Below are positions 23,691-36,042 of a DNA stretch of 64,000 nt, piece after piece (the stretch's first letter is position 1; every line of letters begins with the position of its first letter). The stretch lies in contig NC_092569.1 of the NCBI RefSeq assembly GCF_037975245.1, positions 2,831,501-2,895,500 of the forward strand, read 5' to 3'. The DNA is from Apostichopus japonicus. Taxonomy: Eukaryota; Echinodermata; Holothuroidea; Aspidochirotida; Stichopodidae. Position numbers and translations under genes: made by a program. The notes beneath the pieces are model-generated. The model made no database searches. It was given only the letters and a program-made list of their open reading frames with translations, and was not told the DNA's origin.

Positions 23691-26319
23691 AATGGTAAAT
23701 GTATTTTTTTTTCATCAGCAGTCCATTACAGTACATTGGCTATTTGATGGGAGATTCTGATAGGGGGGAGGGGGATGTAAGAAGGTAGTATCCCGCCCCC
23801 CTCCCTTGTGTTGCAACTTCAAAAGTCACTTAGAAGCCAGCAGGGTCTCTTGACCTGTTTATAAATTTGTTTCATAATTCAAAGCATTCAGAATGTACAG
23901 TATCTTCATTCTACAGTATATGCTCTACCAAACTGCAGATTCATTGGGTGTATCCTCCCCCTCTCCCTCCCCACCCCTCTCCCTCCCCAGAGGATAGAGG
24001 AAGTGGCTAAATTGATGGATCTAAGGCTTTTAAATATGAATCAAAACTCCCAGACTCTCAATGAGTCTCTCATCAAAAACTTGAGCATTAAGCAATATAA
24101 GTAATTTGTGACACAGTGGATTTGGTATTATCGATGATAGTGTATAGCTAGCTGTATTAATCAAACGTCTGTCGCATGGTGGTGGGTTGATATATCTTTT
24201 TGTTTCCCATAGAGTATTTCAAATCCTCATGATGTTAATGAATCACATAATACTGAACGGATTACTGAGGCATGAATGCAAAATCGAATCATGTGACACA
24301 GTTGAAATCATCCCTAATCAAGCTTGATAAACAGAACCAGGAAGGAGAGAAGAGAAAAAAAAAGAGAAAAAAAAGGGGGGAGATTCAGTAGAAACTTGAT
24401 GAATTCAAACAGATCTCTCGCGAATGTTATAGTCATCGTCGAATCATACAGAACTCTGGGAGTTTGGGAATTGTTTTTCTCTACGATTCGACGAGGCCGC
24501 CTTCTGTACAAGGAGCACTGATTTTCTCTCTTTTTCTGTACATATTAGAATTTTTTCTTCTCTCGAATATCTTTCGGCAGGCAAACATTTGTCTTGGGAG
24601 GGGGAAATTTTCTTTATCTTTTTTTCTTTTTTTTTTCAATTCATTCAGCAAATTGCTTTATATAACATTGATTAAATGTTTGGTCTTAAATATTTTAACG
24701 TGTTGGAGGGTTTGTCTGATATTTCCGAAAGTGCCTTTACCTGGATATTTATAGAATGTCTGTGTATATTTTCAAGACATTTTTGAGCATTTATAATATT
24801 TCTGACCAATCAAGACTTTTCCATACGAAATATTATATCTTGTCAGCGACAACAGCTGAATGTAAAATAGTTGCATAACTTGTTACAAACATGACTGCCC
24901 TCAATTTCGTCATTTTTAGCCATTTTTTTCTTTCAGAAAATACGAAATGACTCGTAATTCAGGTAAAGAAGCACATTCCTTAGGATGACTTTTGCAGTGG
25001 TTGAGAAGTCAAATGCCCTGGCTACATTAATGTGATTCACTGCTCTCTTCGTTTTGTACAGTGTGGAGACGGGTATTCCTGGGTTACATTAATTACATTA
25101 TTCACCGCCTTTCATACACCTCAAACTTTCCCATAACTGTAGTCTATTTTTTATGGATTCTGAAGTCCAAGGAAATGAAAAGGATCCTAAAAAGATAAAT
25201 AGCAAATTAGTGCCTCTCTTACTCCCCCTCCCCCCCCCCCCTTTGATCTTCAAAATTTATCGTATTTTTCCGACGTTTGATGTGTACAGTAAAAAGGAGG
25301 GGATTTGTGAGATCCTGGTCGGGATTTGAACGTTCTGTTCTGAACATTTTTTTTCCACTTTTTCGTTTCATTGAACTTTAAATGTGGACAAGTCTGACTG
25401 GCACATCCCACTTTTGTATTCCTCAATAATAGAAACCAAACTGTAGATGTATCACAGTTAAGTACCCGTTCGAAATGTAGCCGAGTGTGTCTTTCGAAAA
25501 GTACCCCGTTTTTCGTCTCAAATTCATTCGCCCCGGAGGTAAAATGGTTTCCATTTGAAACCCGGCACTGGAGAGCCCTCTCGACAATTTGCCGTTTCCT
25601 CCGAAGGAATGACGCAGCCCCCAATAACCACAGCGAAACATGACACACGTGTCTCTTAAATGCTACCTTATTTGGAAACATGATGTCACATAATCTGAGA
25701 GCATTCTTCAAACGTAGTGACCTTGGCATTCAACTCCTTCCGTCTCATACCATCGGGCTGTCATGGTAAAGCTGAAATTAAACTTGAATCTTAGATGACC
25801 ATGGATCTGTATCCTTTAATAATACCTACGTCGTCTCTTATGAGTAAGCCTTGTTTTAAGGCGACGGACTTCGATTCGGATGATTCTACTGTAGCATGTT
25901 CCAATCCTGGCCGAAACGTTCCGTTGTGTAACTTGGGCAATTAGACGTTTGACTGAATCTCGATCGCCTCTATGAATTCACTAAGACCAGTGTGTGTATG
26001 TAAGCTCAAGTTAATGTAGTTATGTAACTAACATAACCTAAACGACACAATTATGACAGTCAACAAAGTTACATCATTCTGAATTCGGTCTTTAAACTCT
26101 CTGACTCCCTCTGACCTAGCTACGTGTACTATTCACACATTGACTATCGGAGAGATGAAGGGTATCTACTGAATATATCCTATATGAGTGGTAACACCCA
26201 TTTGGCTGAACTCTTAACACAAATTTAACATGAACCGGTACAAATTACAACAAACAATTCTGTGTCCGGCTTTTGAGATGCTCTCGTGGTGGAGGTGGGG
26301 GTAGGGGTGGGAGAGAGGG
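23691..26319. other. Unique non-coding sequence with one 159-codon open frame
   Basis: The minus-strand frame 25250-25729 is the longest open stretch free of simple repeats. Its composition is rich in Arg, Lys, Phe and Cys, it contains no domain I recognise, and it has no clear splice context, so I do not call it a gene. The block 25230-25960 is CpG-containing and may be conserved non-coding DNA. C runs and T runs occur near 25222-25240 and 24615-24640. Confidence 0.4.
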
Positions 26320-26327
26320 GGTGGTAG

Positions 26328-26723
26328 CAGTGGCGGAGCATCCATACAGTCAGAGGGGGCGGATGCCCCCCCCCTGACGGACTCAAATGGACTGCTGGTG
26401 CCCTTTTCAGCTTTTTACCACTTTTTACTTATTCGCGATTATTGAATTTTTTGATGCCCTCTCAAATACCTACTGACATTTGTCACATTTTGTTGGTGTA
26501 ATTTTCTGACAAAATGGCGGTGACACCTATTTATTCTTTGTTTTTCTGCAAATTAGCAAGGCCCGGAAAAGGGTCATTTCCGGGGATCTAGGGAGTATCT
26601 GTACTCAAAAAATGTCTGTACGCTCCGCGCCAACCTGTGGTGGCGCTCCGCTTAGATAGTGTCGAAAGCGCCCCTACAGACCATTCTCACTCCCCCTGAC
26701 CAATACCCCTAGCTCCGCCACTG
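26328..26723 (+). mobile_element. Short hAT-type MITE, 396 bp
   Basis: The element starts CAGTGGCGGAGC and ends GCTCCGCCACTG, an exact 12-bp terminal inverted repeat. It is flanked by an exact 8-bp duplication GGTGGTAG at 26320-26327 and 26724-26731. There is no coding capacity. An inverted relative lies at 38900-39287 and aligns over most of its length in reverse complement. Confidence 0.93.
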
Positions 26724-26731
26724 GGTGGTAG

Positions 26732-28080
26732 GGAGCGGGGCAGAGGATGTATGTTTGGAAGGCACTTGAGAATGCGTTGAGAAGACATGTTGGGGAAGCA
26801 CTGTATTAAGAATATCACGTGACTTTAAAATGAAAACTACCATCTGCTTTAACCAAAACTGGGAAACGTACATATATGTCATTTAAGGTTACCTACTGTC
26901 CTCTATAGTCACAAGCTCAAAAGCTTCACAATAACACCGTATCTTTTATTTTGTTCTTTAGCTTCAATGAAATTGTATTTTCCTCACATAACTGTAAATA
27001 CATTAAATACTAAAACATTACACAACATACTGTATACTATATTACATAACAACTTCATGTAATATACATATGTAATACAGGGCAAACTTTAAAAAGTGGT
27101 TGTCTGGTCGTCGGTGAGGACCAACTCTCTGTTCGGACGACTGCTTGTTTCAGGTTGCATTTCACTAAATTACCCACAAATAGGTCAAAATAATCAATTG
27201 GTAGTATCATCATTCATCACTTTGAAGATAATAAAACAAATATAATGGTAGGCCCTATATGATCCACCTGAGAGAGGTACTTTGGGGGGGGGGGCACAAT
27301 GCCTGGTGTTCCATTGACCAAATCTACACATCTTTCCTACAATTTACATAAAGGAGAACCATGAAAAAGAAAAATCCTTAAAAAATTTGCCCTGTATATA
27401 TATTTACAAACATACATATATCAATTCCAAATTATTCTCTTGATCTTTCAACAACATACTCCTTTTACCCTCACCCAACCACCCTAACATCTCCGAGTGA
27501 GTCTCCCATTCAGAGAAAATAAATATACACATACAACATATATGTAAATTTATTACACAGCCAAACACATTAATTAAAAGTTTTATACTCTACACTATTA
27601 ACACACTGGAAAAAAAAAAAATTCACAATATAGCGCCGGTAAAATTTTATCCCCAAAACCGATTAAGAAAAAAAGGAGAAAGAAAGAAAAACAAATAGAA
27701 AAAGAGCAAAGCCCTCCATGTCACTATACATGCTGCAGAAATTTCCATCCATCTGACAACACTGCTCAGCAGCTAGCATGCTTTTGTCAGACAACAAAGC
27801 TGGGGAGACAGACAAAGAACCTTTTACTAACTACCCCCGGTGCACGAGATGGGCATAATTTATACATACTACGATGGAAGAGCAAAATACACTAAGACTC
27901 TGGGTTAGCAAATGCTGGTCAACCAATTACTCCTTGGAGGGCAATTTCCAAATCATCTTCATGTTTCCCAATGTATGACAATGAGAGACCCATGGTACAC
28001 TTTTTTTTCATTTTGACACCTGATACCGCCTTCTATTACTTCACAATGTATCCGCCAAAAACCCGAGAGCTAATATAAAT
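26732..28080. other. Unique AT-rich non-coding sequence
   Basis: Short G and A homopolymers and TA-rich words only; no exon is supported. Confidence 0.5.
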
Positions 28081-28081
28081 A

Positions 28082-28120
28082 TAAAAAAAAAAAAAAAAGC
28101 TTAAAAAAAAAAAAAAATAC
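28082..28120 (+). repeat. Two adjacent A runs
   Basis: A runs of about 16 and 15 bases are separated by the short spacer GCTT. Their lengths may be assembly-sensitive. Confidence 0.85.
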
Positions 28121-28239
28121 GAGAAACGGGTGCGATGACTAAGAGGAGGAGGATATGCAGACAGGGAGAGAGGAATGTTAGACATGACTGAGAGCAAGTG
28201 TGCATCTCAGCTAGCCGAGACACATGCGTAGTAAGTAGT

Positions 28240-28620
28240 AGGTAGTAGTAGTAGTAGTTAGTATTAATCTCATAATGAATGTGTGAAATGGGCATGCTAT
28301 AAATTGTAACCAAAAATTCAACAGGCCCTCGCTCCCTCGCATGCTTCCAAGTGTTATACACTTGTTAGTGGTAGGCTTCGTTGCAGGGAGGCAAAAAAAA
28401 AAAGAGAGTTAATTGAAGTCGGAGGAAATGATGAGAGAAGATGCCATACGCATAGAAATTGATAATTATTATTATTATTAATCATAATAATGATAATCGT
28501 CGAGAAACATGCACGGAAGGAGAACAAAGAGATGAGGAGTGGGTATGTGAGAGAGAGAGGGAGAGAGTGTGTGTGTGTGTTTGCGTACGTACAGTACCTG
28601 TATGTATGTGTGTGAGTGGT
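28240..28620. repeat. Cluster of short microsatellites
   Basis: In order: GTA repeats (28242-28262), ATT/ATA repeats (about 28465-28497), GA then GT repeats (about 28547-28581) and TATG words to 28615. The open frames over this region on both strands are products of these repeats. Confidence 0.85.
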
Positions 28621-28679
28621 TGGAACTGTTACAGAAACTACGAGTCTGTGCCTCATACCTTAAGAATGTTTTGCAGTGA

Positions 28680-29190
28680 GTCAGAGCCGATAAATGTTGC
28701 ACAGTGTCCGCCCACGGGAAAATTACATACCGAGGACAACGCAAGCCCATGGACTTTGGAAGTTCAATCTCCGACCCCGCTCTTTTAAAAATGCGTCTCG
28801 CAGTCATTACTCGGATGAGCAGAAACGAAATCATGGTTGACAAATCTGGTAGAAGTCGTATCTTTGGAAACGCTGCCACGCAATAGCGTGGGAGAGTTCG
28901 ATTCCTCCGTTAATTTTGCGTCGTGTTTGAGAAAAGAGAAAGATAAAAAAAAAAGAAAACAGGGACTATACCCCCCGTCTGGTTACTATGGAAGCGACGC
29001 TGGGAGAGCCATGATGGATGTTCATTCCATTGCATGTAAATCCCTCCTCTCCTCGCAATGCAAAAGCTCACTTTGAATATCTCTTTGTCTCAAGTTCGAC
29101 ATTTATTCGTCGCCAGGCTCTCGGAGGCAAATCTGAAAGGATTGCCTATTGAACTGACAGAAGAGACTCCATCACTCTAAATCAAATTAA
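28680..29190. other. Non-repetitive block of higher GC, function unknown
   Basis: This block is visibly richer in CpG than its surroundings and holds overlapping open frames on both strands (60 and 79 codons plus, 133 codons minus). None has a recognisable motif or convincing splice sites. It may be a conserved non-coding element or an unrecognised exon. Confidence 0.3.
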
Positions 29191-30300
29191 ATACAGACGA
29201 AACAAGCTGAGATTTTGACTATCAATACAAGTTTGCTTAAGCTTCTTACTATTTATATAAACATATATATATATCTCTTCTTTTTTTCCCTCCCCCCCCC
29301 CCCGTTTTATTTGGAAATAGGTAAACGTTTATGGCGGAGAAATATGTACACATGTACACAAGTGGTTGGTAATTTGGCAATTTGTTTTGTTTTTTGTCTC
29401 TTTATTACGCACGCCATGGTTTCACAATCTGAGTAAATGGAAGCCAAACGGATGATTACAGTAATAGATGATTATTCAAAGACGGGATGAAAACATTATG
29501 ATCCAATGTTTGCAGAAATTGTTAAACCACTCGAAAACTGGGAATACCCATTAACGAAAGCTGTGCACTATTTATAGATTTCCTACTTGCTTGTTTTTTT
29601 TTTTTGGTTTTTGCATCAAAGTTTGAGGTGGAGAAGAGTTTGAAAGAGGCCAAGAAAAGTACTAAATAAATTGTTGTCTTTCCTACAACAGAACTGTTAG
29701 GGTACATGTAATTAACTTTTTGTTTACATGTCATAATTTTTTAATGAGCCATGTGGGGGGGCATTAAGTTTTCCCCGCCTTAAAGGTGAAATCTCAGGGG
29801 CAGGGATACTCTTAATGCATTCCATGCATGTCCATATTACCACCATATTTGAGACCAGAGGGGCATTGTGGGAGTTTTATGATGAGAACATTAATTACGG
29901 TAAATCAAGGTGTCCCAGATAACCAAAACAAATTTGATAAATTATATAAAATAATTTTGTTAGATCATTGGAACAGGTAAGAAGATGTATCATCAAGAGC
30001 ATATGTGCAATTAGGTTTGAATATTTCAAGGAAGGCCAAAGGGCAGAATTTACAAGGTAAAAATATGTTCAATTTACTTAATCACCATTGTCATATAAGA
30101 AGAGGTGGAGATTGGAGGGGAGAAGGGGTGGGGGTGGGGGATTGGAGGAAGAGAAACAACTCTAACAGGGGAACAATGCGAGATAGGTAAAAATGTATAT
30201 AAGTAGGCTACTTTGGGGGGGGACACAATTCTTCATCAGACATGACCGGTCAGTGTGTTAACCAACTGCTCACCAGGTCTTACCTGATTTGGATGTTTAC
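29191..30300. other. Unique non-coding sequence
   Basis: C run near 29292-29303, T run near 29595-29605 and G runs near 29754 and 30118. No exon is supported. Confidence 0.5.
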
Positions 30301-30308
30301 GAGCTAAG

Positions 30309-30415
30309 AACTTACCTATCTCCTCACAACTTATGCACACTCTCTGTCTACCATGTCTGACCGTGTGACCTGGTAACCTTTGACACTGACCTCTCAAGTT
30401 GACCAGTGCCTCCTC
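30309..30415 (-). repeat. Module copy 5, reverse strand, good match
   Basis: Read on the minus strand: CAGTGTCAAAGGTTACCAGG, then acceptor-like CACACGGTCAG, then a core starting ACATGGTAGACAGAGAGTG and ending TTGTGAGGAGATAG, then GTAAGTT. It matches copy 3 block by block. The frame equivalent to the others contains two stops. It lies only about 100 bases from forward copy 6. Confidence 0.72.
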
Positions 30416-30471
30416 ATTCTGACACCCAGTGTATGGAGTTTTAGAGGGCTGTCAAGATCATTTAACACAGA

Positions 30472-30551
30472 TCTTGGCATATTGGTAAATCATCCTCCAG
30501 TAAAATAGCAGAATGTAAGTGCAATCGTTGTGAGAAGACAGGTAAGGGAGC
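30472..30551 (+). repeat. Module copy 6 (exon-like core 30501-30541)
   Basis: Acceptor-like TCATCCTCCAG is followed by a 41-base core containing AATGTAAGTGCAATCG and ending TTGTGAGAAGACAG, then GTAAGGGAG. The upstream TTGGTAAATCA corresponds to the GGTTACCAGTTCA box of better copies. Confidence 0.62.
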
Positions 30552-31720
30552 CGGCCTGGTAAATCCGGCTAAGCACTATCTAAGTCAACCTATTTACCAG
30601 CACGGTCTGGCCACCCTTAATTCTGCACTACTGTAGGTCCCTTACAGGTCTGAAACAGTCTTCAGAGTCCAGGAATTTCCTTGTTTGCATTAAAGAAGAG
30701 CATCAAATCCCACTTAATGACAAAAGCTTTTATATAATCTTGTACCATTAAGTTTTTCTTCTGTCATTGTTTTGTACTATTTTGTATTATTTGTATCATT
30801 TCTAATTGTCAATTGCGCCATGAACATTCTTTGTGTGGTGTGTGCGCATTATAAGTCGTATTATTAGTATTATTAAAGGGTGTGAAGACTCGCGCAAAAA
30901 GAATCTTCTAATGCCGGTAAATTGACCTAATTTCGAATGAGGTGTAACAGAAGGTGTTAAACGCCACCATTGATCCCAGAAAATACACACACAGCTTGCT
31001 ACCGTCGGTAATTAGACACTAGTGTACAGTCAGTACATACAGCTGCGGTCAATACCCACAGCACAGTATACAAACGATACAGCGATGGACATCTCCGGTC
31101 CAGCTAAAGATAACAATTAAGGTATAACGTTTCATTACTGTCTGCATTTTGTAGCGACACGAACAAAACGTCACTTGCAAGCAACAGAAAGTTAACTTTT
31201 TCAGATGGCCGCACACGGTTTGGGGCGAGTTTTCAATGCCTTTAACTGTGATTTACACCTTTACCATTGAAGGTACTGTATTTTGCATTCATGAAAATTA
31301 ATTTTTACATATAATTTGGCCAAATCTTTCGTTCACTCCAAGCGGCCTCACATCCGGAAATGTAAAAGCATTTTGCCAGACGCTTCTTCATCATGTTCAG
31401 AAACTGTCCTGGGCGGTGGGACTCGTACAGTCCTTGCAGATAAAATGCAATTTACCATGAATTTTCTGAGGTTCCAGGAGGAACTTCCTAGCCTCAACAT
31501 ATCCGTCTTGACATCTTAGAAGACCAAATACAACTCTCCTTTACAAATCCTAAGAAAGTTTACAAATCTTCCCTTGAAATAAGTCAGCATAATTAATTAG
31601 TACAAGCTTCTAGGCTACCTACAAATATACAAGAACTTGAAGGTTTATACGAGTTCGGTAACTGCACAAAATCACAAATTTTGTCAGTATGGGTGGGCAA
31701 TCGACTTTGCTGTCCTCTGT
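30552..31720. other. Unique non-coding sequence
   Basis: No repeat or exon is supported. Around 30970-31250 the sequence is less AT-rich and unannotated. Confidence 0.5.
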
Positions 31721-31724
31721 CGAA

Positions 31725-31790
31725 GGTAAACCAGGTGGGTCTAGACGTGGTACAATAAGGGTGCAGTCTTTGTGTGTCAACACCTGATGA
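31725..31790 (+). repeat. Module copy 7, donor position lost
   Basis: AACCAGGTGGGTCTAG is followed by ACGTGGTACAATAAGGGTGC and AGTCTTTGTGTGTCAACAC. The first two blocks align with copy 3, but where other copies have CAG/GTAAG this one has CAACACCTG. The nearest donor-like word, GTAAAT, is seven bases further on at 31791. Confidence 0.45.
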
Positions 31791-32107
31791 GTAAATTACG
31801 AGGGAATCTTTTGTTTTCTATTTGGGCAAAAAAAATTGGCAAGCCTGTGGAGTATTCTTCTGGTAAGATTCCATTAACTATTATTATTCCAATGTTCAAC
31901 ATTTCATCACTCAGGCAGGCAATTCTTCAGTGCCTGGGTGATGCAATGGGGTGATGGGGGGGGGAGGTGAGTCTTGGGAGGATGGGGTGGGATACAGATA
32001 TTCTGAGACACAAAGCTCATAGGTGATCAAAATTAACCAAGAGTGGAGATGTGAACACATAACAAAGTTCACATTTTAGAAAATATTTCTAGCCACTTTG
32101 CGTGATA

Positions 32108-32236
32108 GGTCAATGACCAGAAGTGACCGATCGCTAAAGGTGTATAACGCTAAAAAAGTATATACCAGTTCACTCTAAATCTAGCATATCTAGCATATAC
32201 AAGCCCTAAACTTGTGAGGAGACAGGTAAGCAAAGC
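32108..32236 (+). repeat. Module copy 8, long match (core ends 32225)
   Basis: The upstream flank shares CAATGACC, GCTAAAGGTG, and ATACCAGTTCACTCTA with copy 3. The core, starting at 32185 or 32194, ends AAACTTGTGAGGAGACAG, followed by GTAAGCAAAG. Similarity also reaches left to about 32063, where AAAGTTCACATTTTAG and TAGCCACTT recur at 32943-32990 as a separate fragment. Confidence 0.7.
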
Positions 32237-32293
32237 TAATTACAAAAGTAAAAACTAACTGAAAGGCTGATGAACTGCAACTTCCTTGGATGC

Positions 32294-32440
32294 TTATGAT
32301 GTACACCACCAAAGTCTGGGACATCCCTGCGAAGTCACTCCATCAATACAAAGCACTTTCAAGACTGCAATAGTGCCGGGGGCATCACTTTCTTCCTCCT
32401 CGTCATTGCACTTGTGGAAAGTCATACGTACGCTCTCCAT
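32294..32440 (-). CDS. Possible small open frame, 48 codons, unproven
   Basis: On the minus strand an ATG frame encodes an acidic stretch (CNDEEEESDAPG) followed by TIAVLKVLCIDGVTSQ before a TAA stop. The wording looks protein-like, and the frame also runs in open for about 13 codons upstream of the ATG. However, the opposite strand carries an 83-codon open frame over the same bases, there is no clear splice donor or pyrimidine-rich acceptor, and no family is recognised. It should be treated as a weak candidate exon or a chance frame. Confidence 0.15.
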   Translation of the reverse strand: MESVRMTFHKCNDEEEESDAPGTIAVLKVLCIDGVTSQGCPRLWWCTS

Positions 32441-32942
32441 GTTGGAACTTGGAAGGTATTCATCAAATCTGTCCGCAGATTATTCTCTGGTTTCAAACCG
32501 TTTCCGTTTTCGAGAGAGCTACCTGTACTGTGCATGAAATTTGACTTAATCTAACAACAGGAGATCAAGTTTAATGTGCAGTGCTGAAAGTACAGTATAT
32601 ATATTCTGTACACCAGGGTCTTGGATAAAATCATACACAATCCAACCAGAATTTTGTTTTTAAATGTCTGAAAGCATTTCAAATTTATCTGTAAAACTAG
32701 TTTACTTATTACAGGTATTCCTTAGAAAAATATGATCATAATTAAAAATTAAAATATAAATTATTGTGTTCTCATTAGGTTGTATTGATTTGGGATTTGA
32801 AGATGCATAATTAATTTGCAAGATAAAGAGGTTATAGTACTGACATTATAACACAGTAACTAAAGAAGTACAGTAAGCATATCAATATAGCAATGTATGT
32901 AAGCTCAACAGAGGGTAAGATTGATGAACCACCATTCAGGTT

Positions 32943-33298
32943 AAAGTTTATAATTTTAAAAAAAACTTTTAGCCACTAAGACTGACCACTGGCCATAACC
33001 CTAGAGCTGCTGTCCCTGCTATTGGTTACTACCTCACATTTCTTACAATAATACTTCTGAGGTATTTTTTAACTGAAATATTTCTGACCAGGAAATTGGT
33101 CCACCAAATGAAGTTTATATTAGGTGATCTATGCAAAATACTCTGCAAAGGATAATTAACGCTCTCTTGACATTTTGCGTGGTAGAATAAGAAGGAGGGC
33201 AGCAGACTGAAATGGTCTGGTCATCAAGGAAAGTGCTTGACAGCAAACAGCAGGGTGAGCTAGGGTCTTATAGTGGGTTTATGAGGAGACATGTGTGT
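32943..33298 (+). repeat. Module copy 9, split and decayed
   Basis: The left fragment (32943-32990) shares AAAGTTTATAATTTTAAA and TAGCCACTAAG with the flank of copy 8. The right fragment (about 33263-33292) resembles the core end, TTTATGAGGAGACAT, followed by GTGTGTG instead of GTAAG. The spacing is longer than in copy 8, so this is either an interrupted copy or two unrelated fragments. Confidence 0.35.
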
Positions 33299-33299
33299 G

Positions 33300-34125
33300 A
33301 GGGGTGTCAATGTTCATAAGTAATTTGCTTATATCATCGCAGAGAACATTTAGTGTGTACTCAATGTTGTCATGGTATCATCATTAACGTTACATCAGAG
33401 TATCATGTCATAGTATAATGTAGTATCATGTTTTATAGATGTTGTACACACTGACAAAGAACATCCTCCCATAAATCATCAGCAGACAATGCTACATACT
33501 GTATCATATTGCTTACTTCAAATTACAAAGGATAATTAATAATGCACATCTTTCATCCCTTTTTGTGATCCAACCTCTCCCAAATCAATCTTGTTTTTGG
33601 AAGATTCCCCGATTCGGTGTGAATGCCATGCTCCGATACAACTTATTAATTATCTAAAGTTCTTTTTATCTTGCATTTTATTAAACGGTAGTTCGTAGGC
33701 TTCCCAGTACAAATGCCTGTTCCCTTTTCGCCCTGTTGGAACGAAACAGCTAGACCAGGACGGTGTGCTATTTACAGTACCGTATATGCTAGGTTACACC
33801 ACTCTATGGGTATATATAGTTTATAAATGTTTTGAGGTGTTCAACAAAAGTTTGCTATCTATAGTACTGTATATGTGGTTATATCAAGGCTTATGATGGC
33901 TGTGTCTATTAAATACCTGTGATGAGCAGTCTAAGGACTGTTGAAGTGGTTAGAGCAGAAATATTGCAGACTTTTTATTTTTATACCTAAAATACTGTTT
34001 GAAATACAGAGAGCTCAGCATTATGAAGCTAGCTGGTTTCATACCACAAACTACAAAATAAAGCTCAAATACTGGTTTAAAAAAGCAGGCCTCAAATTAC
34101 AGGCTAATTACAGGGCTAAATGCTA
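33300..34125. other. Unique non-coding sequence
   Basis: AT-rich with frequent TACTGTA/TACAGTA words. No exon is supported. Confidence 0.5.
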
Positions 34126-34129
34126 GTGG

Positions 34130-34425
34130 ACTTCACTGCTTTCCTGTAGGGAAAAAAGCCACTTGTATTTCTCTGCCAGTAGACATTGCGAACATAACAC
34201 ATTTAATTTATAAGTCGAATATGTAATCGTCAGTAAAAATAAATATTAAAAAAAAGACGGGGAAAAATGAGTTCTGTAGCTACTTAAGCTCCTCCTCATT
34301 ACTGCTTCTCTTCAGCAAATATTATCGGCTGCTCACATAATAGGCCTGTACAGTAACAGCTCTGTGCTGTAATTCATGAAAAAAAGCCAACATTTGGGAA
34401 CTTCCATTTTAGCCAGTACAGTTTT
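34130..34425 (+). repeat. Dispersed repeat, copy A
   Basis: Shares with 49130-49350, in the same order and direction: TCTGCCAGT followed by GAACATAA; ACTGCTT followed by CTGCAAA-like words; GGCCTGTACAGTAAC versus TGCCTGTATAGTAAC; and TTTTAGCCAGT. The copies are old, with many substitutions and indels. The type of element is unknown; no terminal repeats were seen. Confidence 0.6.
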
Positions 34426-34429
34426 ATCA

Positions 34430-35468
34430 GCACTTGCTAAGTTTTGTAGCAAGCGGCTAGGCCTGTTACGATGAAAGAACTAAACTACCGTATACTGTAT
34501 ATATGCCACCAGACCTCGCCGGCCTTGTTTACGACTTCACGCAGGCATACGATAAAATCAAATAAAAGACACAACATAGTAACACTGTGTCTGTAAGTAG
34601 TCTAGCCATGCGGGCAATCACTTCTCCACATAAACAACTGTATATACTGTACATACAGTATACTTGCCCTACGAGTCATCTTCAAATTAGACCTTCCTAC
34701 ATTATACATTTCTCAAATTCTCCATCTTGAATCTTGAGTACCTCTCGCCAGCATCAATGTTGTGCTTTTACATACTGACACTCACCTTACACAACGTCCC
34801 TATATCGCAGACAACATTTAAGACTTTGCTACCCCTAAATTTGCCCCAACTTTAACCTCTCATCTGTATGATTCTAGAAGCAAAATGTGAACTCAACACT
34901 TTGATTAGAGTCCGAAAAAGAGAGAAAACAGAAACGAGAAGAGAAAAAGGAAAAAGGAAAAGGGAAAAAAAAAAACATAGAGGGGAAATAAAAAGAGAAG
35001 GCCAAAAAAAATTGTGACATTTTTCGAGATTGTGGCAATATAATATTCATACTATGTTCCAAGGCCCAACGCAGGGTAATGATTAACGGATAGAGGAGGA
35101 GGAGGAGGATGAGGAGAACGAGGATAACGAGACTAACTTCCGAGGAGATGGGAAGAATTCCCCCAATGCTCAAGTCACACATGACTAAGCTAATCTACAT
35201 CTCACCCAATCTGAGTTTTAATTGCTCTCTCAGCAACAAACTGGAGAAGTTCATAGCCTCAAGGCCAGTCATAGAAATTTACCTGAGAGGGTTTAAAAAA
35301 TTATGGAAATTTTAAGGAAACCCATTGCATCTCTAAGCATGAATTAATTGGAGGAAAAAGCATTTTTGATGACTGCTGTTCGTGTAAGAGAATATTGCTC
35401 ACAGGGGAACCGTAAGATGATGGATTGTGATTATTTTATTATTCAACTTGTTTGGATGTTTCAAAAAC

Positions 35469-35501
<33 letters not shown>

Positions 35502-36035
35502 CTTCTTTTTTCTACCCTTTGAACCATTGGAAACAGACCAAATCTTTCATTGTCCAAAATTTTTAATATATCACCAGTTCCCTGATGAACATGTCACGGG
35601 CAAAACAATTTGGTCACAAGTGTTTTTAAAACGTTGTGTAATGGAATGAGTAACAAAATCATATGGAAATGTTTTCTTAGATTAAGAAGAAATACTGTAC
35701 TTCTATGTCAATATTTAGGGTGTTATTAAATATTAAATCTGAAGACTTATTTGCAGAATTATAACCCAACTGGCAATTTCAAACACAATAACATTATAAT
35801 AATATTAATAATGTTATAATAAGTCCTTAGCAATTAAACCCCATTCTCGAAATGCAACCCTCCCCCTGTTTTGCCGCATGACTTTACATTCCCTACACGA
35901 TCAACTTCAATCAGCCCCATCCCAGCCCCACCCCTTCCCCCCTCTCTTCCCTTAAGCTCCCACTACTCAGGCCTTATAACTCCAGAAACACTCATGAATT
36001 TGGTGTTAGAAAGTTTTAATTCACTTTTCCTTGTA
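34430..36035. other. Unique non-coding sequence with a long T run
   Basis: A run of 31 T lies at 35471-35501, and a near-palindrome of AT-rich DNA at 35788-35817. A purine-rich patch spans about 34900-34990 and GGA repeats lie near 35093-35115. No exon is supported. Confidence 0.5.
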
Positions 36036-36042
36036 ATTCACA

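Noticed and set aside
25250-25729. 159-codon minus-strand open frame
   Set aside because: Longest non-repetitive frame, but no domain, no motif and no splice context; it overlaps a CpG-richer block where stops are rarer by composition.
26765-26790. GCGTTGAGAAGACATG resembling the end of the module core
   Set aside because: Only about 16 bases match and there is no acceptor, upstream box or GTAAG.
28704-28886. Plus-strand frame with KMRLAVITRMSRNEIM, opposite a 133-codon minus frame
   Set aside because: Both strands are open over the same bases and neither has a motif or splice support; kept only as a compositional block.
28880-28915. GAGTTCGATTCC resembling a tRNA T loop
   Set aside because: No cloverleaf can be drawn with the upstream sequence and no A box is present.
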